From the NCBI GenBank assembly GCA_016185755.1, contig JACPMX010000015.1, forward strand, positions 19,496 to 83,495: a stretch of 64,000 bases of DNA. Direction: 5' to 3'. Positions 8,233-18,090 of the stretch are shown one piece after another (position 1 is the first letter of the stretch; each line of letters begins with the position of its first letter). Under the pieces are notes generated by a model, which was not told the DNA's origin, ran no database searches, and worked only from the letters and a program-made list of their open reading frames with translations. Source of the stretch: Candidatus Woesearchaeota archaeon. GTDB lineage: Archaea; Nanobdellota; Nanobdellia; Woesearchaeales; GW2011-AR4. Position numbers and translations under genes: made by a program.

Positions 8233-11200
8233 AGAAATTAATTAAGAATAAAATAGCAAAAGGAATTGTCAGCCTGATTACAATAGTCATTTTGCTTTCA
8301 TCCATACTTGCATCATCAATATTCTATGAGAATAACATAACTGCAAATGTTGTAAAAGAGGCTTCAGGAGCAGAAACAGCTAGGATTACCATAATAGAAG
8401 TAAATGATATCAGGGAATTAAATCAGCTTAATGAAGGCTGGTACCGGATAGTTAATGGATACGTGTTCTATCTCGAGCATTTTGACTCTTATGTCCCGCT
8501 TTACATACATGTAAGGAATATTGAACAGCAGAACGCTTTGCTCGGCATTGATGAAGACGGCACTATATTTTTTGACAATACTTTTGGCAATTCAGATGAG
8601 TTTGTTGAAGAGCAGGTCATTGAGCAGGCTGAAGATGAAATTGCTGAAAATCAGATTACTGGAGAGGTTACTGGATTGGAGGAAAATCAAAATAATATTA
8701 TAAAATCTTCTTCAGACCCTGTAACTGGTTTTATACCTGCGTATAATCCGACTACAACAAGAAAAGTTAGTGTTTCTTACAAGCCGGTTCCACAGCAATA
8801 TGAAAAATTTGTCAAAGATGCAGCAAAAGAATACAAAATTAATGAGAATCTCTTGAAATCATTAATAAATGTAGAAAGCGGATATAACTCAAAGGCAAAA
8901 AGCCCTGTAGGGGCAGTTGGGCTTGGCCAGCTGATGCCAGCAACAGCAAAAGGACTTGGACTATATGTTGACCCGGTGCTAGTCAAAGAAACATCTAAGC
9001 TTACACCAGCAGAGAAGTCCAGAAAAACACAGCTAGAGCTAAATCCTAGTGTAAGTGATGATGAAAGGCTTGACCCGCAAAAAAATATTTTTGCTTCTGC
9101 AAGATACTTAAGTGATTTGTATAAGAAATATAATGGAGATGAAGTGCTGATAATCGCCGCTTATAATGCAGGGGAAGGCAAAGTGACTAGATTTGGAAAT
9201 ATTCCGCCTTATGACGAGACAAGAAAGCACGTTACCGCAGTGTTGCTGGGCAAGGAAATGTTTGATAATGGACTTTATGTTGAGGAGACAATAACCGCAA
9301 CGTATGAACAGCCTATTAGCCTTGGTGTAAAAGATTTTTCATCCGGACAGCTGCCGATTTATAACACAAAAATTTTTGCCCAGACAAAAACCGGGCAAAA
9401 ACTCATTGCCCAGGCAGCTGAGCCAGAGCATGCGCCAAGCATATGGGCAAGGGCAGGGGAGTTTTTTGGCGGCATAGTTGATGCAGGAAAAAGAGTAGTT
9501 GGCATAAAGCCTGTGCCTCCTCCAGCCCCTCCAAAGCCGGCAGAGCTTTATCAGGATGGCGACAGGGTAGTTCAATTTATAGATGGAATTGGCACAGTTA
9601 TACTGACAAGAAAAAATGGTGCATGGGCACTTGGGCCAATCAGGTATAACGATGAAGAGATGCAAACATTGCTTAAGGATGGAACTTATTCTTATTATGA
9701 GACTTCTGATATGTCCAGGCTGGAATTTAAAGAGACTGAATTCGGATATGATTTCTATGTTGACAAAGAGACACAAAGAGGATATGTTCTAGTTGAGGGG
9801 GAAAGAGGTTATCAAAGATTTTATTTAGTTACTACAGATTCAGAAACTGGAAAAAAATCCTATTCTGTGGATGGAGGCAAGTACATGCTTACAATATCTC
9901 CTCCTGTTAGGGCGCCTTTAGAGCTTCCTCCAAGGCCAGAACCTGAGCAGAAAGAACCTGAAGAGATATCTGAAGAAGGGCCACAAGTTCCTTCAAATTT
10001 TGAAAATGGTGACAAAATAGTGACCAAAGAAGGAGTTACTTATACAAGAGAAACTACCAATGCTGGAGAAATAATCTGGGTCCCGGATAAAGGATGTGCT
10101 TTAGTTGCCGGAAAGGACTGCACGGCAATTCCGGAGTTTAGCATAAACACCATACTTGGCAAAGGCTCTGTCTTTATACCAGTTGAAACTCCGAAAGAAG
10201 CGCTTCCGGATTTTATTATAAGAAGCGGGGGAGGGCTATACAGGATAGATCTAGGAGCAGGGGATGTAGCTGATGCTTCTAACACTCCAGAGGGTAATTT
10301 TGAATACAAGGGATTGGACGGCAGCGAATATTTATACAATCCACGCGAGGATAAATTCTTTATAAAAAGAGATGGAAAATATATAGACATCAATTATAAA
10401 CCAGAACAGCCACCTGTCCCGCCAAAAATAAATGTAAAATTTACAGGCAGCGGATTTGAAATTTTGGAGGAGGATGGGAAACTGTCTTATGTGACTTCTG
10501 ACGGATTTTATTATAAAGCATGGGAAAATACTAATGACGGCACTTACTCTGTTGATGTAGGCGGCTCTGAATACAGAATTGATAAGGATGGGCAACCTAA
10601 ACTAGTCGCTAAGCCGGCAGAAGCACCTTTGCCTCAAGAAGGAATACCCTCAGCAGGGAGGCTGCTTATAGATGAAAAACCCCAGCAAACTGCTGTGCAA
10701 AAAGAGTTTAGATGGTATAATCCATTCACATGGTTCGGCGGAGAAGAAATTTCTCAGCCAGCTGAAACAGAACAGAGTCAAACCCAGCAGATTCCAATCG
10801 ATCTTGATGCAAGAAGAAAATGGTTTAGCAATGAAATCCAAAGCTTGGAAAGGCAGTATGAGGAAAAAAGAAGTTTAGGGGCAGAAAGTGATCAAACAAG
10901 AGATTTGGAAATTAGGATTGGCACCTTAAAGAACACAGCGCCTCCGAGTGAAGAATATAAGAAGCTTGCAGAAGCATCGGGAGTTAATCTTCAGGAATTG
11001 GCTCAAAGATTCGGGCCTAAAAGTATTAACGAGCTTGCAGTCCAGGACATTAGTGATGAATTATTGTATAACAGGTTGGGTTCCCAATTTCAACGCGGCG
11101 GCACAACATATGAATTAAGGATTAATGACAAAACCAAAGAGCTTCAAGTTTACGCAAAAGGCGCAGGAGAGCCCGTAATTGACTCTGCACTTCCGACTTT

Positions 11201-14200
11201 GCTGCCTAATCCTACAGGACAAGAAACTCCAGTTCCTGCTCCGGCAGCCCCTACGCCGGAACCTGATGTAGAAGATGTGAGGGCTGTATCAAATCCACAA
11301 CAAACTGAAATTGAGAAAAAAATTGCTGAAATGCAGCAGAGAGCAGCAGAGCCTGTTCCTGATGACGTGCAGCAAAGAATCGCAGGTTATGAAGAAGGCT
11401 CAGGATATTTGCCAAGGACTGCACAAGCTGGTGGTGGCTCAGCGAGGGCAAGTAGTTTGCCGCAAGGCTCCTTTACAGGAGTTTCCAGCTCAGGAGAAAA
11501 TCTTTACCTGGAATGGAAAAATGGGGCGTGGTACGCGAAGTCTTGCACTAAATATGGTTGTGGAAACACCTTTAATTGGAATGGTGAATTTAAAATAACA
11601 CCCGGCATGTCAAACAGCTTCTGGGGAATACCTGGCTCTGATGAGGATTATCCGAAATCTCATAGAGAAGTTATAAAACAGCTTGAAGGAAAATCATATG
11701 AGGATGGCCTTAAGGCTTTGCAACAGTATGCGGATGCTAAAAAGGCACTTGGAGACACTTCAGTTGCTGTGACATTAGGCTCTCAGGATTACAATAATTT
11801 CCAGAAGAGTTCAGCGCCTGCACCGCCAGCTTCAGTGCCTCCTCCACCAGGTGCTGGCTCCGCATCTCTTCCTGCTGTGCCACCTCCTCCAGCATCTAGT
11901 AAAGGAGCCGTATCTACAGGTACTTCAATTCCAGAAGTCAACGATATTAATAGAGTTAACGTAGGAAGATTGACAAGAGTAACGGGAGATCCTGACGTGC
12001 CTGACGGACTTTATTATAGAGAATGCTACGCTTGCCCTATGCAACAATGGACAGGTTCATATATAAATAATGACCCAAAACAACCAGACTTTAAGCCTTT
12101 TGATAAGCTCCCGTACATTGCAACTGTAACGTTTAGCAATGGCCAGAAAGCTTCCCAAACTATCTATGCTTCTAATCTGGATGAAGCTAAAGAAATAGCA
12201 AGAGTGGATTATCCTGGAGCTACAGTGGCGTCAAGGTCCGCCACCAGAAGCACTAGCTCAGCTTCTGCAGCAACGAGGGAGTGGGTAGCAGGAACAATTG
12301 GTAACCAAGATTATGTGACTAACGGCCCGGAAAGGCGTCCAGTTCCGGCTGGCACTGATGCAGGTCAGTATGCAGCCGAATTAAATATAATGGACAAACT
12401 CAAAGTCGATTATGCCAAATTCCGCAGTATAAATGGTCTTCAAGACGATGCCACCGCATTAGACGCATTTAAGGCCGATCGAGTGGCAAAGGGCGGAGAT
12501 TCCCAGTTCATTGACCAGGCATTGCAAAAATCTGCAAAAACTCAGCCTTCTTCAGCCAATGAGGTTAGGCAGCTTAGAGATGAATCTGGGAATCCGATTG
12601 AGAGATGGATAGTACCTGGTGTCAAAGGCTCTATAAGCACAGATGAGTTAATGAACAACAAAAATTATTATGAAAAATATTTGCGCCAGCAATATTCAAA
12701 AAATCCATCTGCTCCGATATACGGACTTGAGGGTGTCGATCCAAATGAACAAAGAATTGCGAGAGAAGTATTTACAATTAAATCTAATGATCCAAACTAT
12801 ATGTCAGCTCTTGCTGCAAGCGCCGAAATATATCCTGATTCAAAAAACTTGCTCACACAAATAGTACTTAGCAAGGGAAAAGATTCGGTTGCTTACAAGG
12901 CATTGGATGATAATGCAAAAAAAGACATGGATGTTCATCTCTACAATAATGATTTAGCAAAAAAGGCTGGAGTAAAGTACTATCCGCAGAATCCAGATGA
13001 TACTAAATTTGTCAGTAATGATGGATATGTGGTAAGAGTGAATGAAGTAAGCGGAAAACCAGTTGCAACTAAAACAGATGTAAAGTATCAAGGGGCAGTT
13101 GGGACTCAAGAACAAGCTGCCAATGAAAAACGCGCGCAGGCAATTCAAGCAGCAGGTCTTACCGAAACAAAAGATGGAAGAATTGTGGATCCTGACACTA
13201 AATTTGAATATCCAAAACTTGACTTTGACCCAGCCACAGCAACATGGTCAGTCGATAAGTCCGTTAAAACACCCCCTGCACAAATAACATTGCTGGACGG
13301 AAGGAAAATTTCAATGGACCCCGGAAAGTATACAACAAGCGATGGATTTGGAATTTACAGGGACGCAACAGGCACTCTTTATAATCAGCTTGGAATTGTT
13401 TTAACAAAGGGACAGGTTAAAACATCAAAACCTTTCGGCAAGATTGATACGGAAGTTTCTTTTGATATAGTAGACGGCAAGATTGATGCAAATAAGCCAA
13501 CAGGGGCAAAAATTGCCGGATACCAAATTTCACCGGAAACTTATGCGCAGCTTGAGGGATATTTGAAAGCAGCCGGTAAGGAAGGAAACGTAGTTTGGAA
13601 GGACGAACAAGGACCTAGATTTACCCAAGCCAATCCGCTGATAGTAACGAACGGAAAAGACATATTTGCAGTTTCTTATGGTTTTAAGGAAGGACAGGAC
13701 GGAATAACCGGAGCTGGAACAGTAATAAACAGCAATTTCAAAAACGGACTTCCTTTGTCGATAAAAACTACATCAGAGGATGGGAAAATTACAATTACCG
13801 AGATAAAAGAGTTTAAAGAAATTGAAATAAAGGGGCCGGACGGCAAAATTACAAAGGAACTAGTGTACGAAGTAAAAAGCTGGACAATGATCGATCAAGA
13901 TTTCGCGCTTCCCAACCAAAAAATACCACTGATATCCACAAAAGAATATGAGGTAAATAAAGATGGAAAGCAAATAAGTGACAAGTACACTATCTTATCA
14001 AAAAATGCAATAACGGGAGAACCAATAATCATCAGTATTGTAGATGGTAACGATAAATACAAAATAGAGTTTATTAAGTCCGATGGAACTCCAGTCGGAT
14101 TTTTCGAAGGAACAGTTCCTATGTATAAAAATGGACAGCCATTGACAAATGAGCAATTGCAGGAATTGCAGCAGAAGAATCCGGCATTATACAGCAAACT

Positions 14201-14912
14201 AAGGGAAAACACAAAACTCCATGACCAATACAAATCACAGAGATTCTTCGCTGAAGTAGAGCGCGTTCTCACAGAATTCCAGGGCCTCGGCTACTATGCG
14301 ACACTATTCTTTGACGAGGACTCGTTGCTGGCATGGCGCGACAATGTTGACAGGATGTTTGCGACATTATACCTGGGCACAGAGTACTGGAGCAGCGCAA
14401 TCTGCAGCCAGTATCTTGATGGCGAAAATGACGGAATAGCATATGCCGAAACTCCGCAGGGGCTTGCTCAAGTTGGAGCCCACATAGAGGCAACAAGGTC
14501 AGAGCCGATAATCACCCCTGAAGGCACAGAATTCAATTATAGGATAACCTTCAATGTCAGGAACGGCGACTACGACAAGGACCCGAGAGCTCCCGAGGAA
14601 ATGCATGTAAATGTTATATTGAGAGGCGAAAGGGCAGTGACCGTGTTCAAGGAAGAGCAAAAAGTGAAGAGGGGCTCGTCATTCGGAAGAATAGGAAGAA
14701 ACGCGATTGCAAAGGCAAGCACCGCATTCTACAATGAGGTATGCCTCACTTTTGACAATACTCCGTTAAGGTGGAAGGTAAGCAATAATGAAGTATGCAA
14801 CATAATACAGGAATCGTCCGGAGCTGCAACGACAGTATCAACGCCAGCTTCAGCACCAGCTTCTGGCGGCGGCGCAGGAACAGCGCCTCCAGGCGACATT
14901 AATGACTTCTAA
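8229..14912 (+). CDS. Giant surface protein with lytic transglycosylase (SLT) domain
   Basis: A 2227-aa protein with an N-terminal hydrophobic anchor (residues 11-32). At about residues 195-345 is a soluble-lytic-transglycosylase-like domain. The catalytic Glu is E216 in NVESGYNS, followed by GAVGLGQLMP, then a late AAYNAGEGKV (residues 310-319). In bacteria this family cleaves murein between MurNAc and GlcNAc. Next come Pro-rich linkers (VPPPPGAG, KPVPPPAPPKP), repeated small beta modules with GxYxYxxxxDG patterns, and charged helical stretches. The last 230 residues carry paired Cys and end in a Gly/Ala/Pro-rich tail. That C-terminal part has higher-GC codons than the AT-rich body. Archaea lack murein, so a bacterial target is possible. 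Confidence 0.8.
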   Translation: MKKLIKNKIAKGIVSLITIVILLSSILASSIFYENNITANVVKEASGAETARITIIEVNDIRELNQLNEGWYRIVNGYVFYLEHFDSYVPLYIHVRNIEQQNALLGIDEDGTIFFDNTFGNSDEFVEEQVIEQAEDEIAENQITGEVTGLEENQNNIIKSSSDPVTGFIPAYNPTTTRKVSVSYKPVPQQYEKFVKDAAKEYKINENLLKSLINVESGYNSKAKSPVGAVGLGQLMPATAKGLGLYVDPVLVKETSKLTPAEKSRKTQLELNPSVSDDERLDPQKNIFASARYLSDLYKKYNGDEVLIIAAYNAGEGKVTRFGNIPPYDETRKHVTAVLLGKEMFDNGLYVEETITATYEQPISLGVKDFSSGQLPIYNTKIFAQTKTGQKLIAQAAEPEHAPSIWARAGEFFGGIVDAGKRVVGIKPVPPPAPPKPAELYQDGDRVVQFIDGIGTVILTRKNGAWALGPIRYNDEEMQTLLKDGTYSYYETSDMSRLEFKETEFGYDFYVDKETQRGYVLVEGERGYQRFYLVTTDSETGKKSYSVDGGKYMLTISPPVRAPLELPPRPEPEQKEPEEISEEGPQVPSNFENGDKIVTKEGVTYTRETTNAGEIIWVPDKGCALVAGKDCTAIPEFSINTILGKGSVFIPVETPKEALPDFIIRSGGGLYRIDLGAGDVADASNTPEGNFEYKGLDGSEYLYNPREDKFFIKRDGKYIDINYKPEQPPVPPKINVKFTGSGFEILEEDGKLSYVTSDGFYYKAWENTNDGTYSVDVGGSEYRIDKDGQPKLVAKPAEAPLPQEGIPSAGRLLIDEKPQQTAVQKEFRWYNPFTWFGGEEISQPAETEQSQTQQIPIDLDARRKWFSNEIQSLERQYEEKRSLGAESDQTRDLEIRIGTLKNTAPPSEEYKKLAEASGVNLQELAQRFGPKSINELAVQDISDELLYNRLGSQFQRGGTTYELRINDKTKELQVYAKGAGEPVIDSALPTLLPNPTGQETPVPAPAAPTPEPDVEDVRAVSNPQQTEIEKKIAEMQQRAAEPVPDDVQQRIAGYEEGSGYLPRTAQAGGGSARASSLPQGSFTGVSSSGENLYLEWKNGAWYAKSCTKYGCGNTFNWNGEFKITPGMSNSFWGIPGSDEDYPKSHREVIKQLEGKSYEDGLKALQQYADAKKALGDTSVAVTLGSQDYNNFQKSSAPAPPASVPPPPGAGSASLPAVPPPPASSKGAVSTGTSIPEVNDINRVNVGRLTRVTGDPDVPDGLYYRECYACPMQQWTGSYINNDPKQPDFKPFDKLPYIATVTFSNGQKASQTIYASNLDEAKEIARVDYPGATVASRSATRSTSSASAATREWVAGTIGNQDYVTNGPERRPVPAGTDAGQYAAELNIMDKLKVDYAKFRSINGLQDDATALDAFKADRVAKGGDSQFIDQALQKSAKTQPSSANEVRQLRDESGNPIERWIVPGVKGSISTDELMNNKNYYEKYLRQQYSKNPSAPIYGLEGVDPNEQRIAREVFTIKSNDPNYMSALAASAEIYPDSKNLLTQIVLSKGKDSVAYKALDDNAKKDMDVHLYNNDLAKKAGVKYYPQNPDDTKFVSNDGYVVRVNEVSGKPVATKTDVKYQGAVGTQEQAANEKRAQAIQAAGLTETKDGRIVDPDTKFEYPKLDFDPATATWSVDKSVKTPPAQITLLDGRKISMDPGKYTTSDGFGIYRDATGTLYNQLGIVLTKGQVKTSKPFGKIDTEVSFDIVDGKIDANKPTGAKIAGYQISPETYAQLEGYLKAAGKEGNVVWKDEQGPRFTQANPLIVTNGKDIFAVSYGFKEGQDGITGAGTVINSNFKNGLPLSIKTTSEDGKITITEIKEFKEIEIKGPDGKITKELVYEVKSWTMIDQDFALPNQKIPLISTKEYEVNKDGKQISDKYTILSKNAITGEPIIISIVDGNDKYKIEFIKSDGTPVGFFEGTVPMYKNGQPLTNEQLQELQQKNPALYSKLRENTKLHDQYKSQRFFAEVERVLTEFQGLGYYATLFFDEDSLLAWRDNVDRMFATLYLGTEYWSSAICSQYLDGENDGIAYAETPQGLAQVGAHIEATRSEPIITPEGTEFNYRITFNVRNGDYDKDPRAPEEMHVNVILRGERAVTVFKEEQKVKRGSSFGRIGRNAIAKASTAFYNEVCLTFDNTPLRWKVSNNEVCNIIQESSGAATTVSTPASAPASGGGAGTAPPGDINDF

Positions 14913-14913
14913 A

Positions 14914-15669
14914 ATGAAAAAGCCAACTGGTTTCATCGAATGGAACAGCAATATGCTGGCATCCTCGCTAAAGAAAATAAGAATAGAAATAATCTGGATA
15001 GTGATTTTGGACGCGATATTTTACCTCCTGTCAGGCTACTTTTTCATCTTCTGGCTGCAGAGAGTCCAGGCCAAGATGAATTCGTTCAATATGCCTTCTG
15101 ACATAATGTCGCTGGGCTATGAAAGGGCGCAGCAATTAGTTACGGAAGTGAAGTCGTTTTATTACCTCATATTTTTTTCATTCATCCTGCTTCTGCTTGC
15201 CATTATATTCCTGGCAGCCGTAGCCAAGGGAATTATATGGGCCAAGACAACCAAAACAAAAATAACTGCAAAATTAATCTCAAAATTTTTGGTGTTAAGC
15301 ACAATATGGATGGGCTTCTGGTTCGCATTGGTGATTTTGTCGTCATTGCTTGCAGAGCCGGCTTCAGCCCGTTTTTTCATGGCTGCAGCCGCAATTATAG
15401 GAATTTACTTCACTAACATCCTCTATCCCATTTTCATGAAAAGCCAGGCTTATAAGTCCATTTTCAAGGCATTCAGGCTCGGCATATCGAAACTGCACCT
15501 TTTTATCCTTCCATATATTCTGGCTTTGCTCCTGCTTTATGTCCTGCTGAAAGCAGCAAGTTTTTTGAAATTCCAGCACTCGGGCATTCTTGCCTTTGCT
15601 GCTATCCTTGCCTATTCAGCCGCTGCGAGGTATTACTTCTCTGAATTGGCTTACGATATAGCCAAATAA
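14914..15669 (+). CDS. Polytopic membrane protein closing operon 1
   Basis: A 251-aa membrane protein with about six hydrophobic segments, for example IIWIVILDAIFYLLSGYFF, FSFILLLLAIIFLAAVA, WMGFWFALVILSSLL and LFILPYILALLLLYVLL. It has the same length, order of segments and position (directly after a giant surface protein) as the last gene of operon 2, and both have a TKI-/LRKTLK-type basic linker before the third segment. They are probably paralogues. Function unknown; a membrane component for the surface proteins is an inference from context. ATG 14914 was preferred, two bases after the previous stop; an in-frame ATG at 14902 overlaps the upstream gene. Confidence 0.65.
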   Translation: MKKPTGFIEWNSNMLASSLKKIRIEIIWIVILDAIFYLLSGYFFIFWLQRVQAKMNSFNMPSDIMSLGYERAQQLVTEVKSFYYLIFFSFILLLLAIIFLAAVAKGIIWAKTTKTKITAKLISKFLVLSTIWMGFWFALVILSSLLAEPASARFFMAAAAIIGIYFTNILYPIFMKSQAYKSIFKAFRLGISKLHLFILPYILALLLLYVLLKAASFLKFQHSGILAFAAILAYSAAARYYFSELAYDIAK

Positions 15670-15672
15670 CCG

Positions 15673-15751
15673 AAAGTTTTATAAATATCATCTATGATTT
15701 ATATATAAATCTATGCTTTTTAAATATATAAAGATATTATTTATATATAAA
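15673..15751 (+). promoter_or_regulatory. Promoter and palindromes before operon 2
   Basis: CGAAAGTTTTATAAATA near 15671-15687 is a BRE/TATA promoter. Downstream are the perfect palindrome GATTTATATATAAATC (15696-15711) and a second TTTATATATAAA (15740-15751), both just before the AbrB-like gene. They may be operator sites for that regulator or additional TATA elements. Confidence 0.5.
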
Positions 15752-15768
15752 ATAAATATATTACATAT

Positions 15769-15924
15769 ATGAAATATACGAAAAAACTGATAAGGACAAG
15801 CGGCGGCCTTGTTGTCAGGGTACCATCGGATATAGTAAAAGTCCTTAATCTTACAGAGAAGGATTATGTCGAGATAGACCTCAGCAAAATTGATGTCAGG
15901 GCGCTGAATAAAAAGATGAAATAA
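15769..15924 (+). CDS. AbrB/SpoVT-like DNA-binding protein, 51 aa
   Basis: A small protein starting MKYTKKLIRTSGGLVVRVPS. The pattern of a strand, SGG, then VVRVPSDIVKVLNLTEKDYVEIDL matches the swapped-hairpin AbrB fold, where dimers bind AT-rich operator DNA. It is the first gene of surface operon 2, in the position held by the RHH regulator in operon 1, and palindromic AT-rich sites lie directly upstream. Control of operon 2 is inferred from this placement. Confidence 0.72.
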   Translation: MKYTKKLIRTSGGLVVRVPSDIVKVLNLTEKDYVEIDLSKIDVRALNKKMK

Positions 15925-15940
15925 AATTAATTGAAAATGC

Positions 15941-16018
15941 ATGAACAAAGTTAAAATTAGAAAAAATCCAACGATTAACATTAACGAAAAACTCAATAAA
16001 AAATCAAATCAAACATAA
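15941..16018 (+). CDS. Possible 25-aa basic peptide
   Basis: A short ATG frame (MNKVKIRKNPTININEKL, ending before TAA at 16016) between the AbrB-like gene and the pilin-like gene. Composition is Lys/Asn-rich, as expected by chance in AT-rich DNA. No ribosome-binding site or family is visible, so coding is doubtful. Confidence 0.15.
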   Translation: MNKVKIRKNPTININEKLNKKSNQT

Positions 16019-16046
16019 AAAATAATTAAAAACATTCAAAAATAAA

Positions 16047-17972
16047 ATGCATAAAAAAAGAGGTGTAAGGAGCATTCTAATCAGGAGCTCGAAATCACAG
16101 GCGGCAATATTCATAATAATCTCGCTTATTATCATACTCAGCGGCGTGCTCTATTTCTTTTACCAGAGGCAGTCTGTTGACAAAGAGATTGAGATAATAC
16201 AGCCTGAAGCTGCCACGGTCAAGCTTTATGTCGAGAACTGAATCAGGACAGCTGCCGAGGACGGGCTGGAAAGAATCGGCCTCAGCGGCGGCTATGTGAA
16301 CGTCCCGGACAGCATTGCAAGCGACCGAAGCGCGTATCTTGCAGAGTTTCCGGCAGGCTTCAGAATCCCATACTGGTGGCATGATGGTGTGGAATCAATT
16401 CCGTCAGAGGAATTCATAAACCAGCAGCTTGCATCGCACATTAAGTCAGAGCTGGGCGCCTGCATAAACAATTTCGGGCCTTTTGCCGAAAAATTCCAGA
16501 TAAGCGAGCTTAAGGAAGCGGTTGTCAGCGTGCAGTTCAACGAGAACGATGTGTATGTCAATCTTAAGTATCCTCTGGAGATAGCAAGCCATGACGGGAC
16601 TTTAAAGCAGCTCATCCAGAATTTTGATTACACTATCCCGATAAGGTTCAGGAAAGTATATGAGCTTGCAAAGCTGGTCATGGAAAGGGAAAACAAGGAA
16701 TATTTTCTTGAAAAAAAGACAATAGACCTGTACTCCATAGACAGGGATATACCGACAACTGATGTCGAAGCAACATGCAGCTCAAGAACATGGCAGCTTT
16801 CTAGCATAAGGGACAAGCTCAAGACGCTGCTCCGCGTCAATTTGCCATACATAAGGGTAAAGGGCACGGACTACAACCCGAACCTTTACGTTCCAAACCC
16901 AAGCGGCAAAAGCATTTATTCCCAGACATATTTCCAGCAGCATTATGTCTGGGAGATAGACAAGGACGAAAAGAAATATAAGAACATGAAAGTTTCTTTT
17001 TCATACAGCGACTGGCCGCTTGAGCTGTATGCAAGGCCCAGCCAAAACGGCATTTTAAGGTCTAACTCCCAAAAGGGAACCGACATGCTTTCATTCTTCT
17101 GCCTGCATATCTGGCATTTTACATATGATATCAGCTATCCTGTAATGGCCACAGTATTTGACCAGGAAACTGACAGGAACAAAGCATACCGATTCAGCTT
17201 TGCATTCAAGGTAAGCATTGACCACAACCAGCCCAGCAGGGCAAGCACAGGCACAGCTTTGTTTGAGACAGAGGCTGACCTGTCCTCAGATGAATACTGC
17301 AATGATGCGCAGAATGAAGTAACCATTTTTACTGTTGACAACGCAACAGGCGATGGCATAAGGGATGTAAACCTTACATTTGTCTGCGGCAGGTTTTACT
17401 GCGATGCCGGTGCAAGCAACTGGCTCGGGCTTGGGGGCAGCGCAGGCATCACAAAAAGATTCCCAAGCTGCGTCAACGGAATTATAAAAGGATCCAAGCA
17501 AGGCTATTCTGAATCAAAGTCATTTGTCCAGACGGATGTCGACGGCCGCTCGTACGTGCTTTCACTGAGCCCGATAAAGGAATTCGGCAATTACAGGGTT
17601 GTGAAGCACATGCTGTCAAGCCCCGGAAGCTCGCAGGAGCTCCTGCCAAATGAAAAGGCTTCGATACTGATAAAAGGAAAAGACAATGGCTATGAAGGAT
17701 TTGCAGCTTATCCAAGGGAAGAGGCATTCCCTCTTAGGATACCTGATGGCAAGGACGCAGCTTATGAAGTGAGAATATACCTGGTTGATGATGAGAATAT
17801 AATCGGAGGGTATATTGGAGACTGGAAAGTAAGCAGAGGCTCATTGAGAGGGGCTGATGAAATTGTTTTCCATGTCCTTGAGCAGGGGCCTGCATCGGAT
17901 GACGAGAGATTTTTGTTCATATCGGGCTTAAGCTCGTACTCCAAAAGCATTCCGGCTCCTGAATTGAGGTGA
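16047..17972 (+). CDS. Pilin-like anchored surface protein, operon 2, interrupted by one in-frame TGA
   Basis: A single reading frame of 641 codons interrupted only by TGA at 16239-16241 (codon 65). The start MHKKRGVRS precedes a hydrophobic anchor (KSQAAIFIIISLIIILSGV). After the TGA the frame continues with GLERIGLSGGY, IPYWW, CINNFGPFA, KYPLEI and VYELA. These motifs occur in the same order in the operon 1 protein 2525-4660. In that paralogue the residue aligned with the TGA is Cys (YANSCI versus YVEN*I), and TGC and TGA differ by one base. This may be a nonsense mutation, a sequencing error or a recoded codon. If translation does not pass the TGA, the anchor and exterior domain are separated. 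Confidence 0.65.
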
Positions 17973-18090
17973 CAATAAAAAAGTTCAGTAACGAAAAGCC
18001 CATTGGCGGAATCTCAATTAAAAAACAACCCAATAACTAAAAATCAATAAAAAGCAATCAATAAAAAAATAAAAAAATCAAATTCAAAAA

